From Siderastrea radians (lineage: Eukaryota > Cnidaria > Anthozoa > Scleractinia > Rhizangiidae), in assembly GCA_964017195.1 (NCBI GenBank), contig OZ024895.1, forward strand, positions 18,989,534 through 19,053,533: a stretch of DNA of 64,000 nt. Reading direction: 5' to 3'. Positions 41,885 through 53,944 of the stretch are shown here, piece after piece. The notes beneath the pieces are model-generated. The model worked only from the letters and a program-made list of their open reading frames with translations, had not been told where the DNA came from and ran no database searches. The translations under genes were made by a program, and so were the position numbers. Position 1 is the stretch's first letter. Each line of letters starts with the position of its first letter.

Positions 41885-44800
41885 TACATAAGCAAAAATA
41901 ATGTAATATGTTTATGAGTCCAGATGTCTTTACACTATATTTTCCTAACTACAACTCAAATACTATTAATAGTAAATATAAGCTTAGATAAAACCTTTTA
42001 GATTTGTAAGAACTTGTTTGCTTTCTCTTTACGAATTTATTTCGATTTTTTTCCATTACACAGTGCAAAAACCATTCCCATTTACAAACCAATATATGTC
42101 GCAGACCATGTGAATTGCCATCCATGAGGAGTGTTTATATGAAGTGGATAGGGTGTTATTGGATCAGCCAGATTCATTTACAAGATTCTCGCTAAATGGA
42201 CAAAATTTGCGAAAGCAATTATCATAATGCTGCAAAAGTAAGATTGCAGTTAACCTGTTGTAGTTTTTTCAAGCACAACTGACCTCCTGAACTTGATAGA
42301 GCCAGTTTCCAGATGAATGTGGTCACAATATTAAGGCTGGACTGCATCTAAAGTCAGAATATGGTTGCCACTGGGTTCATGTCTCAATGAAGTTAAGTGA
42401 CAAAAGGTTCAGTTAATTGTGCAATTTTAAATACCTTATTTCTTATTTCCAAGTGCTGTAAATATCACACTTAGATCATCCACTCGATTAGCTAATGCTA
42501 CTTTGGTAATCCAAAGTCCATCCGATAATCAATCAATTCACACAATTGAATTTAAGTTTTTTAAATGAAAGCTGTGTTGCTGTATTTAGTGTATTATGGC
42601 TTTGAAGCTAAATAAAATACTTAAATTACTTGACTTGAATTGACGTCAAAAGTCAAGTTAAAATACATTTAGTTAAGATGGGTAGTCGAAAAAGATTACT
42701 TGTATTGATAGATAATTAATTTAAGGTCTTTTTTTTCGCAATATTATTTTGGGTGAAAAGGGCAGGTTGAAAAGATGTCAAATATTGTATTAGATTGTAG
42801 GAGACCTATTTTAAGGTTTAGTTCTCACTTTTTTGTTTTGAATATGTTTTATCACATTGAAAAATTGGAAACAAATATACCGTTTACAGTTAGTGTTTTC
42901 AAGAAAACCTTTAACGCCGTGTAATAGATATTGCCGTCTCTCGGTTTTGTCATCATGTCAAATTGTTTTGATACAATAAGACTAAAAAAGTCCGAGTAGT
43001 CTAAAACTGTAATCGTTAGGTTACCGAAAGATATGACAAAATCAGAATAACGGAAGTAGTTAATCAATAAATGTACTTTATAGTTTTGGGGTAACAAAAC
43101 TATCGTGTCGAGGTTGAGATGACAGAAATACAGCAATTATTTAAAGAAGAGAAATAGCAACGAAGAAGGAGAAAGGGAAAGAAACGAAGGATTCAAAGAA
43201 TACAAGAAAAAAAGAAACGAACAGAAGAAGGAAAGCAACAAAAATTTTAATTTTAATTTTTGTTGTGAATTTCCCCGTTGAGGTAATTCCACTGCGTTCC
43301 CTTTCTTTTCTTGTTTCATTAGTGCGCACACATGTGGGTTTATCTTGAGCCCGATCTCCATCAAGAGAAGTTCGAAACTTGTGCGATATCTTGGCAATAC
43401 ATCGCGCCGAAATCGCACTGAAATCTGAAATTTAAAGATACAACTTAAGCGCGACAAAAATTTCCTTGATATGTTCTCTCTATTTATCAGTAAAGTAAAC
43501 TAATAACAGTGGCATTTGTATTTATTGAAGAACAACTAATGAGAAATCACTTTCTCAAACTTTTCAGGTTGAGGAAACACCAGATCAAACTTTAAAGGGT
43601 CTTGATCTAGGGCCAAAACGTTTATGGGGGGGGGGGGGGCTTTATTTGCAACATACGCGTATGTGGGCGTATGGGGCCGGCATGTGATAAATCAGTGGCG
43701 TGTTGTTAAGGATAATGTGGCACACACACAAGTACTTCATTGAATATTTTGACGAAAGGAGGGAATTGTCTGCTCTAATACTTGCGAAAGGATTGCGTTT
43801 TCCGACGATGCTGAATGCAAATGTATCTAAATGCGATAAATCAACACACTATTGATTAATCGCATTCCCTTTACGTGTACCCCAGATGCGACCCAGGTTA
43901 ATTTTCCACCCTATTGCATTTCAGTGAACGTATGATTTGCAGATCGGTCCTTTAGCTTTTCAACAAATTTGGGTTCTTCATTGGTGTAGGAACTTTTGGA
44001 AACTCACAGATGACGTAAAACAAAGGGAAAAACATTTTGAACAGCAGCATACGGCAAAACAAAAAATAACAAACGAAGAAAATCTTTATTGGTTCTTACA
44101 CCGAGGTAATCTCCACATTTGTACATTCGCTTTCCGACTCCAGTGGAGTAATGCTTTCTCTCGGGGCGCGCACAACACAGTTTTTGAACATATATAAAAC
44201 GTTCGCACCATGTACGTTAAATATTGGACCATGGAACAAACTTGCTACTTACAGTTCAAGCGGTTAAAACAAGGTGCTGGTTTTTCCATGCCCACCAGAA
44301 AGTACCATGTGAACGCCGATGCAAATTGTGATGGTAACTTCAAGCAACAACTTCTGAAAAACACGAAGAAATATATCATTGCGGTCGCAAACTAGCATCT
44401 GAGTGCTAATTGTGCAAATGAAAACAAAGTGAAGTGTTTAATGTGAAAATTTCTTTTGTTTATTATTATATCCGGTTGAGAGGTCATATGAAAAACTTGT
44501 AGTACGTGTTTCACCCCAACTCCTCAAAACACATCGAAAGAATAAAGTTACTCGGCCTTCGACTTCGTGCTTTTAGCAGTTTCAGTCTATGTTTTGAGCC
44601 CACTGTGAAACACGCTCTCATTCTTTTTTTTTATATGTATATATTCCTTGAAAACCGGATACCACGCAGCTCTTTACAACCTCTAATTCCATTGGACCTT
44701 GGTATCACGCAGCTCTATTGTTTTCAGGGCTAGGGTCGAAAACTAAATACATCTAATAATTTTTCTTATAACGCCGCTGAAAATGTCTTAGGATATTATA

Positions 44801-47585
44801 CGTCATTTTGACAATAAACAGTAAAAGTTAGCAGTTATTGAAAAAAACACTTCACGTAGACATGTTATAAAAATACTGTATTAAGAGATAGCCCGGCATA
44901 AATGGTTGTAAAGTGTAGTTTCTACAAATCTACGATTTTTATAACACGTTTAAAAAACGGAATATCGTCCCCTCTTTCCCAGATTAGCCAAACGTAAACA
45001 AAATCCAATTAAAAAATCGTGATTTAATTCAAATGCAATCTTTTTTTTTTAGTTTATTAGGAATGCAAATGCACAGAATAGTCAGACATTACAATGGACG
45101 TATCCAAGTCATTTTTTTGCGTATAAGCCGTTCTTAGGTTATCCATTCTTAAAGATGGGCCCTCTGTACTCTTACTTATTGCATCTGAAATGCGACTCCT
45201 AAATTTTGAGCTCCATCTCTGTCCAATCATGCGTATCTCGAAAGTCCCGAAACGTTTTCGGCCCCGAAAAGCCATCTGCAAAAATATGCACGACTCATTC
45301 TGCAAAGCTGTTATTTTAACATGTCTTTAATTAAGATAACAAACAGTTTGCTTATAGCAAAGTTTCATGCTTAGTAACTTCTTTGTTTACAAGATACAGT
45401 TTGAACTATTGTGCCCGGAATTTGCCCGAAAACTTTCGGGGCTTTCGAGAAAGCGCCCCAGAACTGAAAGTCAAATTTATCTCGTAGATATTATCTATCA
45501 TCGAACGTTTGATATGGGTACGTTATTTAAGACTATAAAGCGTTCGTATGTAGACAAAAATGATAGATTGTTCTCCTTTTAATAAAACTTAAGATATTTG
45601 GAGTAGAGAGATAACGGTAAATTTCGTTCAATGAATACTATAGCTAGATGATTTCAACGGGACCATAGTTCCTTTTGCCACTTATTCAAACAGGTGAAAA
45701 TTGCTTCGTAAAATTAAACAAGGCTTAATGACTATACACTCACCTGTATTATGGCAAAATAGTAGAATTTTGATCGCCAAAATGTAGACAATCATTGAGT
45801 TGGTTGCACTATAAATCCGCACATTGACAAATAGTAACAACCACAAAAAATGAAGTCTAACGGCACGAAATTAACAATCTTATATACTACCAAAGCACCT
45901 ATTTGTGGAATAGGGTCAAAGAAAACTTTGATATAAATATCTCACCTGTGAGATAAATGTTTTCCAAATTAGGCAGGTCAGAGTCTAAAATATGTCAAAA
46001 GATTGCCCTAGAGGTCTACTTTTTTCCCTTATTTTTGGCTCTTTTAACTGCGACCGATTATTCCATACAAACACGAGTCTTAATGAGGAAATTTCATTAT
46101 TCAACACTTCCGAAAATGTTGCATGAAATATTCAGAATTTTGGAACCTGCTAACCTATGAAGCATAAAAGACACGCTCACTTTTTTGTGAGCTTTTTAAG
46201 AACTAAATAAGGTCTTCCGAGATGAATGGCCGTGGCGAAACTAAGCAGAACCCTAAATCTTTACCACACTAACCGTCCAAACACGGCCAATTATAGAAAC
46301 GGCCCATTTCTGTGTGCTAGTTAAAGGTTGCTTCATTCATCTGCTAAATCCATTTTGTATGTAATGGGATACAGGAAGTTACCTCCTGTGTGGCTTATAA
46401 ATAATTTCGTGGTAGGCGACGAATTGAATTATAGATGAGAAAAACGATCAACCCATATTTATTCTACTGTAGATTATTGTGTCCTAATTGAAACAAAATC
46501 GGAGAGTGTACAAACAATAACTTTTATTTGGCACTAAAAATCTTGATGCACTGATATTTTTCCGCGGACATTTTCTTCCAAGAAGCGTACAATTTTCCGA
46601 ACACGAAGCTCAACGAAAACTGCGAGCTTCCAGGAACAGATATAGCCTGCGTAGAAAGCGTTTCCGTAGGTTTTTCCGCATCTTCGAAGCATGCATTCCG
46701 CCCTCAGTCGCCCCAGTTTTCGCGCCCCAAAAGCGAAACACATGATTAGCAGTACCGGAAACACTTTTGTTTTATTTTCACTCAAAGACTGTTCTTTTGT
46801 GATTTTGCCTTCCTGCGGGTTATAATCGGCTCTTGTTTGACAATTTTAGCAGGACTTTGGCATTTTCCGTCATTGCTTGCTCAGTGTTGGAGTTGAGATT
46901 ATGATGGCTTAGTTGTTACTCCACTTTCTCTTTCATCATTCATGTTTGCTGTAGTTTACGCTTCGAAGTTGTGTTTTCAGCTGCCAATTTGAATGAACAG
47001 CTGAAATAATTAAGTTAATTGTGGAAACAATCGTGGGCAAGGATTTTTTTTATTTTATTTTAAATGTTTTCTTCTCCTGGAACCGAATATATAAGAGAAA
47101 GGAGGTCTTAAATTCTTGAAAGTTCAAAGACTAATTTTGTTTTAATCATCACTTTACGGCTTTAGGATTTGTCGAGAATTTTAGAATTAATATTAACTGT
47201 TTATAGTATTTGACTAACAATTATAGCAAGATAGTCGACTTACTCGAAAGAAAATGCCGCTTTTTGCACTTATTCCCAGCTTTTGATAAGATGCTCGCAC
47301 GTCACCTGACGCCTACCTTTTAGCAATCTAACATTTCGACATGTTCGAGGCCTACTTTTAAGCGGTCTACAGCGATCTTTCAATAAATAAGCTATTGATT
47401 CTAAAACCAACTTAAAGTTTCAAGACGAATTTCATTATAAGATTTTGTAATGTTAACTGTCTTTAGCTTGTACATGTTTGTAGATAATCTACAACAAAAA
47501 AAAATGTATCCTCGACGTTAAGTTCATGGGGGCTGGTAAAAATTAAACAAGGGTTAATACGTTATTACAGTCGCGTACATTATTT
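41885..47585. other. Long stretch without supported genes
   Basis: It holds a G-run at 43626-43639 and short frames with no recognised domain (43137-43457 minus, 43937-44197 plus, 45057-45305 minus, 46534-46785 minus). The region 45740-45960 resembles 51505-51720 on the minus strand, including GTGAG/GTAAG donors after CAG (see findings). Confidence 0.5.
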
Positions 47586-47588
47586 GAG

Positions 47589-47802
47589 CAGGGGCCGCAC
47601 AGACCATTTTAAAGTGGTAGGGCTAAAAAATTTGGCCAAGACTTCGTGAAGCTCATATGCAAGATTACTGAGACGCGTTTTGTTATTTTCAAGTGGTAAA
47701 ATTCATACATTATCCATGTCACCGAGAACCCCAAAAAATCAACCCAGGCGAAAAAGTGGTAGGGCTATAGCCCCACCAGCCCTTCCCACTCCGCGGTCCC
47801 TT
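47589..47802. repeat. Possible small hAT-like MITE
   Basis: It starts CAGGGGCCGC and ends CCGCGGTCCCTTA, with AAAGTGGTAGGGCTA near the left end and AAAAGTGGTAGGGCTA near the right. The ends are roughly inverted (GGGGCCGC / GCGGTCCC). No clear 8-bp flanking duplication was found. Confidence 0.4.
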
Positions 47803-48129
47803 AATAGAAAGAAAAGCACTCCACAGTTTTTGTGAAACGTTTTTTAAAACAAAGAGCAGGAAAATGACAGGCTCTTCGGTTGTAAGCTTTTAGCAAAATT
47901 CAAAATTTTATGCAGAACAAACGCATTCAGACCTTTTTTGGTATTCTGGGACCAGCGGGGGGTGGGGGTCCTTAACTCTGAGAATATTAAGGCTATCACA
48001 ACGAACGCCTTCTTGGATTTCTCGATTTTTCTAAAACCTACAAAAACCGCCAAAAGTGACCAAGAAGTGGTCAAAATCAATATATTTAACAAGAAATGCT
48101 CTAAAAATGTAAAAATTTATAATTTTTCA

Positions 48130-48354
48130 ATCAAAGAATGAAATTCAAAATCCTGAAAAAAAAACAGCTTGTCAAGAAGTGGTTACCATGGTAACATCAG
48201 ACTTGATAGGCAAGGAATTGCTACACAAAATTGTTCCCACATAAATTTAGAAAAGGTCGCCTAGCTTGGTGACTTAAGCCTGCTTATTAACAAAATATAT
48301 ATATATATATATAAACGTCCATGCGGTCAGAATCCGTCCCCGGTCTGAATAGGG
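48130..48354 (-). repeat. 'GTCACCAAAC' repeat family, inverted partial copy with one TIR
   Basis: The end at 48339-48354 is CCCGGTCTGAATAGGG, identical to the right TIR of the 48502-49440 element. Read in reverse complement, the interior continues with GTCACCAAGC, CCTTTTCTAAAT, GGGAACAATTTTGTGTAGCA and GTTACCATGGTAACC. Its other terminus is not found. A (TA)n run interrupts it at about 48295-48312. Confidence 0.7.
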
Positions 48355-48448
48355 TTTAGCTGTATGTTTCAAATGTTATCAACCAATAGGTACCACGATT
48401 AAGATAATATAATATAATATAATAACGTATATATAATATAATAACGTG

Positions 48449-48468
48449 TTAACCCTATTCTGCCTGGG
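48449..48468. repeat. Variant TIR word
   Basis: TTAACCCTATTCTGCCTGGG is a near copy of the left terminus at 48498 (CAGA replaced by TGCC), only 49 bp upstream. It is probably the stump of another copy or a nested deletion. Confidence 0.5.
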
Positions 48469-48501
48469 CTTTTTTCAGTTTCAGAGCCTGAAAAGTATTA
48501 A

Positions 48502-49440
48502 CCCTATTCAGACCGGGAGTGGGGGGGAGGGGGGGGGGGGCTTTCGAGGCCCGCCTCAACTTTGAAGTTGTGTAATTTTGTAACTGTTAACGCTAGTACC
48601 ACTAAATTTTGTGACTTTTCCTAAAATTTAACTGGAAACATTTTGGCATGAGTGTCTTGTGTCCAACAAACTTGACGGTGCCATGGCAACCGCTTTCTGA
48701 CAACCATGTTTTTAAAAAGTCACGATTCTCGCTTTAATCGAATTTTTATTTTTACATTTATTGTAGCAACAGTTTATCATTTAGGAACAACCGCTCACTA
48801 AAAAAAAGAAATTTAGTGCTAATTTGAGGAAAACATGAAATTTAAAACGTGAAAATTCAAGATGGCGGACTTAACTGGTAGAAAAAATGATTTCTCGCTA
48901 TAAATGCACTATTCGCCATAAATTTCAAGTGTATGACAGTGTTAACTAACTAAATAAACGTTCTACAATCAACTGGCTTCATTTTCTTGTTTATTAACTG
49001 AAGCAGATGAATTTAAAGAAAGTCAAGATGGCAGATCCAAGATGACGGATCCAAGATGGCGGACACCAAAATGAGCATTTTATCTCTAATATGAACTTTA
49101 TCTGCAAAATTTCATGTGTTCCAAAAATATACATTCAGAAAACATATTATAGATGCCCTTAATACCCCAAAAAGGATCTTTACTCTTTCAGGCACAGTAT
49201 TCAGTAAATTTATTACTCTAGAGCTTCTAAGTGAAACATTGAGAAACAAATTATGTCATAATGACGTCATATCAGGTCACAGTGACATCACAGTATCTGT
49301 AGTGGTTAGAATTAGCGCGTACACTATCCTGTACAAACTTGGTGGCCATAGCATACGCGGTTTTAAAGCTACATGGGGGGGGGGGGACTTCCCAAGCCCC
49401 CCGGTCTCAGAAGGTCGAAAAAAGCCCGGTCTGAATAGGG
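48502..49440. mobile_element. TTAA-flanked non-autonomous DNA transposon with perfect 16-bp TIRs
   Basis: The ends are CCCTATTCAGACCGGG (48502-48517) and its exact complement (49425-49440). TTAA lies on both sides (48498-48501 and 49441-49444). TTAA targets with CCC-starting TIRs are characteristic of piggyBac; Kolobok also uses TTAA. G-runs lie inside each end (about 48522-48540 and 49376-49386). The body contains the 'GTCACCAAAC' family sequence and several CAAGATGGCGGA and TGACGTCA words. No transposase is encoded. The 124-codon frame at 49116-49487 crosses the right end and is not a gene. Confidence 0.85.
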
Positions 49441-49444
49441 TTAA

Positions 49445-49960
49445 AGCTCTTGCGATGAAACTTGGCACGTTATTAGTACGTCATTAGCTTAACAGATTGA
49501 GTTTATGTCGTGTCAACTATGACGTGTCGTGACGTCACAATAACGTCACAAACCCGCCATTTTGAATTTGAGGCCGCCATCTTGAATCCCAAACCTGCAC
49601 TTATACAGCGTACAATGATGTCACCAAAAAATACATGATTTTGTTCCAAGAAACATACTTAGTCAAAACAAGCACACAGAAGTAAAAATTATCTTCTTCT
49701 TACAAACGAAGAGGAGAAAATGTGAAAAAATAATCAAAATACACTTCTGAGTAGACGGTTGCTATGGAAACGTCAATCATCATAGACACGTCATTGGCAC
49801 AGGAAAATTTTCTCTGATAACTTTTACGAAAAGTCACGAGATTTCGCGATTATTCGTCTAGCCGTTTAAAAGTTATAATTCGTTAAAGTCAGCGCGGGCA
49901 CAACGTGCCCCCGCCCCCCCCCCCCCCCCCCAGGCTAAATACCACGATTAATAGGCCTTT
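49445..49960. other. Sequence continuing in the same style as the TTAA element
   Basis: It shows GACGTCACAATAACGTCACA, CGCCATTTTGAAT/GCCGCCATCTTGAAT, GTTGCTATGGAAACG and a C-run (49904-49932). These are the kinds of words found inside the TTAA element, so this may be the remnant of another related copy. No termini were found. Confidence 0.4.
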
Positions 49961-49984
49961 TAAAATAAAAATTAAAAAACCTTT

Positions 49985-50098
49985 CGATTCATCAACTGAG
50001 TTGATAACGTAAATTGGTCACCGTAAAAAGATTGAAAACTGACGTTTCGAGCGGTAACTCTTCGTCAGAGCGAATCAATTCAGTTGATAAATCCAAAA
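49985..50098 (-). repeat. Penelope-type terminal repeat fragment
   Basis: Read on the minus strand it gives GATTCGCTCTGACGAAGAGT, CGCTCGAAACGTCAG and TTTTTACGGTGACCAATTTA, bounded by inverted words (ATCAACTGA.TTGAT at each end). I recognise the CTGACGA...GAAACGTC block from coral Penelope terminal repeats. It also has the two conserved strings of a hammerhead core with a 3-bp GAG/CTC stem between. Confidence 0.5.
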
Positions 50099-50099
50099 T

Positions 50100-51085
50100 T
50101 TTATGTCTCACTTCCCCACCGACGCAGCAACACAATTTCTTTAGAAACTAACCCCGTTCTAAAATAAGACAGCCATCTTCCAAAAAAGGATTTGGTGGCT
50201 ATTTCACAAAAACCATATATTTATGTTTTGAATAGTAACACCTTAAACAGCTTTCAAGCTAAATACATCAAATTAGTTCCTTTATCAAGTTAACAACAAC
50301 TTGGAAAATTTCGGGGACTGTTATTCGTCTCAAGCGTACTAAATTGAGGACGAGTTTCTTTTTTAGGCCATTCGGAACAGGAACAACGAAACAACCGTTA
50401 TTCACGTTCTTTGTAGTCCACCCATGCTTTCAAAAGCTGTCCAATGTCATGTTCACAGAGCGTCATCAAGCGTCAAAACGAACGTCCACTGTTAAATGCT
50501 ATTGGTACCGTCGACCGATTTTTTTAACTCCATAATTCCATTATTATTTTTTGTCAAATGACCATTTTCTTTCTTTATCGCCAACACCAGTGCCTTCATA
50601 AAATGTTTACTTTTAGGAAGAACGTAATATCCGGGTCACCCTTTTCATCGAGCTCTCTGTTCCGTTTCCAGAGTTCAATATCCGCTCTTTCGAAGACTTA
50701 TTTTCCCTGTGTATTTCTTTGTTTTTAAATTCCAACATAAACAGCCATAATAGCTCAAGAACGTGTCTTTACCGTTGTAAGTATTAGACATTTGCTTCAC
50801 GATTTGCTCAATCATGAAACCATTTCACTAGTAACGAGATTCACTGGTGAAAGAAACTCTACAAAACTTTCTTTGCATATGTTCAAAGAGTTGTATTCAC
50901 CGTAACGCTAGAGGGAAATGTAACTTTTTTGTCTCTCTCATCAAAAGCATTTTTGAGAATGTCCATTTTCAGTTTAAAATGCGTGCATTAGTTAAATCGA
51001 AAACGCTAAAACGTTTAAGCGTAAGCGTCAACACAAAATGTGACGTTATCCCACTCAAATTTTTCTTAACTATGTTATATTAACG
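50100..51085. other. No gene seen
   Basis: Only short frames without domains. AT-rich, no repeats found. Confidence 0.5.
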
Positions 51086-51089
51086 AGCA

Positions 51090-51162
51090 AGGGGGTTAGT
51101 TTCTAAGTTGCTTAGTTTCTAAGTTTCTTAGTTTCTAAGTTTCTTAGTTTCTTAGTTTCTAT
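51090..51162 (+). repeat. TTTCTAAGTT/TTTCTTAG tandem repeat
   Basis: Short imperfect units of TTTCTAAG and TTTCTTAG. The words TAAC[G/A]AGCAAG and GGGGTTAGTTTCT flank it on both sides (51080-51104 and 51162-51186), so it probably expanded between two copies of a short direct repeat. Confidence 0.8.
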
Positions 51163-51189
51163 TAACAAGCAAGTGGGGTTAGTTTCTGC

Positions 51190-51345
51190 GTGGGTGGGGA
51201 CGTGAAACACAAGACTGACAAAAACATAGGGAACTTTCCAGTTAGAAGTGTACTTAAATCTGATGATCAACCAGGTACTTTTAAATGCGCGCGCAAACGA
51301 TGCAACACTTGTCCATTCATTCACAATGCGGACAAAATAACAGGA
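51190..51345 (+). pseudogene. Penelope-like element, C-terminal Cys-rich fragment
   Basis: The frame reads NFPVRSVLKSDDQPGTFKCA and RKRCNTCPFIHNADKI, the linker between the RT end and the GIY-YIG nuclease in Penelope-like elements (C-x4-C-x2-C). The nuclease itself is not readable after about 51350, apart from a possible FREHL-like scrap. It lacks the RT upstream. Confidence 0.65.
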
Positions 51346-51349
51346 CCCA

Positions 51350-52000
51350 AGCGTACGTTATATCAAGACTTGAAAAGGAAAGTGGGTTTCGGCAGCTTGG
51401 CGAATCTCGTTCAATCAATTCTAGATTTTTAAGGATGACAAACAGATGAACATAGCGCCACATAAGACATAGAAGTTTGACTAGACTGGACACCACTGGA
51501 CACTTACCTGGTTAATGATATGTTAGAACTTAAATCAGCAAATAGAGCAGACAATCAGTGAATTGGTTGGCTGTGCCGAAAATGTCGCACCACCGACAAA
51601 CCAGCGTTACAAAGAAATTGTTACCTTATATATTGAGAAATGATCAGTTTGTGGAATGGGGCCGAAGGCAACATTGCTAAAATTATCTCACGTGTGTCAA
51701 ATAGTTCCAAAAGATTATCCAAAAAAAGTCCAAATAACCTCGAAAAATTAACATTATCATATTCTAATTTTGACTCTTTTCAACTGAAATCAATTATTTT
51801 ATACAAATAAAAGCCTTTCATTTATTTCCTAAACTGGAGTTAGAGGGTAAAAATTGAAAGCGACGATCGAAGGAATTTAAAATACTTCTTGAAACGTTTT
51901 TAGTCTTGAAATAAGGCTAAAACTCAGTAGGTTAGAATAGATCTTCGCCGGTCAAATTTGGCAGATCAGCAGTAGACAAAACGCCTAAATTATATAACAC
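51350..52000. other. No clear gene; region related to 45.7 kb
   Basis: 51505-51720 resembles 45740-45960 on the minus strand (FGPIPQ versus FDPIPQ frames, CAG|GTAAGT versus CAG|GTGAGT donors). Neither copy is open throughout. Confidence 0.35.
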
Positions 52001-52001
52001 G

Positions 52002-52017
52002 TTAAGCACAGTGCTTC

Positions 52018-52050
<33 letters not shown>

Positions 52051-52403
52051 GGGATATTTGGGTTTCTTAAGGAATTTGCCCCCTAATGCAACAATGTTTT
52101 TGCGCGTTTTATAACTATGTGGAAAAAGCAGATCTTAGCAAGGGCTATCAGAATCCAAAAACAAAATTGGGGGTAATTACGCATTTTTTAGAGATAATTG
52201 AGCTTAAATTTGGAAATAAATTGCCATACATTCTTTGTATTTTAACGCTTTTTTAGAATTCTGGTTGCTTAATTATCTCTGAAAAATGCGTGCTTCCCCA
52301 CAGTTTTCTTTTTGGAATCCAATAACCCTTGCTAAGATCTACTTTTTCTCCATAGTCGTAACCTTTGCAAAAGTGCATCTGTATTAGGAGGCACCGTCCT
52401 TAA
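52002..52403. mobile_element. Foldback-type MITE, about 400 bp
   Basis: The left end TTAAGCACAGTGCTTCCTA is inverted at the right end as TAGGAGGCACCGTCCTTAA (14 of 19 paired positions match). Further in, GCAGATCTTAGCAAGGG (52120) pairs with CCCTTGCTAAGATCTAC (52327), and CGCATTTTTTAGAGATAATT (52181) pairs with AATTATCTCTGAAAAATGCG (52272). The arms are about 140-200 bp around a short centre. The TTAA or TTA at the ends is either target or terminus. Non-coding. Confidence 0.8.
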
Positions 52404-53715
52404 CATGTTTGTATTTGTGACTGCATTTAACTATTTTCTTAGGCTAATTTAGAACCGGCTTAGTTGCCATAGCACCGCTACCTATCTCGACAAAAATAAC
52501 CAACTGTTAAGTTGAACTTGCACCTTGCCAATTTTGGTGACCCGCAAGACAGCAGTTAAAAAAATGACCAATACATAGGCCAAAGAGAGCTGTGTTTTTC
52601 AGCTATGGCCGATCGAAACAAATGACCTTGTTTCATATTTAAAAAAAGAAAAAAACCCGCGCCTTTCTTCAAGGGCCTTCTATCGGAAATCTTATAACTA
52701 TCAATTATGATATTGTGGTAGAGCTGGAGTGACTGGAATGTTGCAGTTTGTAGTAAAAATTCTTTCATTGAGTGGCGTGACAGTTTTAATAGAATTTTTG
52801 ATAAAAAGAATGTTCAATTTTAGGGCACCAGAGTCAAAATAAAAAAATTATATTTGGAACATTTTTTTCGGATATTATGAAGCGACATTTTTTAATCAAT
52901 GTCCGGACAAAATAGGTAAGGAATTTCAAGACGTTTTTGAGTAATCCTTCTTTGGTTGCAATTTAAAACTTGAGAGTCTTCGAATTACATATAAAGGTGG
53001 CCAGTTTTTTGTTGGGGCCATTATTCGCTGAAGTGGCGTTCATGGCTGTTCGCTATCATATGTAAGTGGTAACCATCTTACGTATTTCGTTGTACATTGG
53101 TCCTTTCCTTTTTCACAGCTTGGACTTTTCAGTTGTAATGAAAAGAGCAGGTGAGTGTGTTGACCACAAGTTTTGTCTTTCTTTACAATGCCACTGTTTC
53201 CTGTTTGATCCTTCTTGGTAGAGCTTTTGCAAAAGAGAAACAGGTTTATTTGACAGAATTTTTTGCTAGAAGATAACTTCAAGTAAGATAATATGAGAGA
53301 TAATATTTTGGATTATGTAAACGCAAACTGCTCAGAAATATCCACAAAAGGCACTTGAGACGATGAACTGACGATAAAGAATTTTCAAGTTTCGGAGGAA
53401 AAAGACTCTAAATATGGTTTGTAAAAGAAACGTAGATCGACGACTTTATCGACCACTTGCTTTTGGGACTTAGATTCTCCCCAGGCCTTTACGCGCTTAT
53501 CGAGTGACAGTGTGAGACAGTGTGAAGGTTAGTGCCGAAAAATTGCGTCCAAGGCGAAACTTCCTTGAAGGGTGACGTCACATTTGATTTCCCACCGAGG
53601 ACGACTGGGAACACAAATTTTTGAAATTCTCATTTTGATTAAAAAAGGAAAGGGGATGCAAAAGAACGAATGCAAAGAACGTATATTATAAAAATGGAAT
53701 ACATTCGTGTCAGAG
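52404..53715. other. No gene seen
   Basis: Short frames only (52556-52768 minus, 53040-53282 minus), no domains. Confidence 0.5.
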
Positions 53716-53739
53716 GTTGACTTGGGAACTACAATCGGA

Positions 53740-53890
53740 AATTACTACTCGAACAGGTCAGCAGGCACTAACGATTAAAAGCCGACAACCCACTCCCCCC
53801 TCACCCTCCCAACAACAGCAACAACAACAAAAAGCCCCCTTCCGAACAAAATTAGTTGTTCCGTTCCATCCCGCTATTAGTGGAAAACAA
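53740..53890 (+). pseudogene. Penelope-like fragment (region before the RT C-terminus)
   Basis: A Gln-rich SPSQQQQQQQKAPFRTKLVV is followed by PFHPAISGKQL. The 'L.V.PFHPAI..L' block occupies the same place as FVTTYNPATPNLKKI in the element at 28.6-30.1 kb, and comes from a different Penelope lineage. The frame leaves the homology after about 53890. Confidence 0.5.
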
Positions 53891-53944
53891 CTTCGTTATT
53901 TGACTTTGATCTCGTATCTGTCGTACCATGTGGCATGCATATGA

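Noticed and set aside
49116..49487. 124-codon plus-strand frame
   Set aside because: It runs through a G-run and across the right TIR of the TTAA element, so it cannot be a host gene and has no transposase motif.
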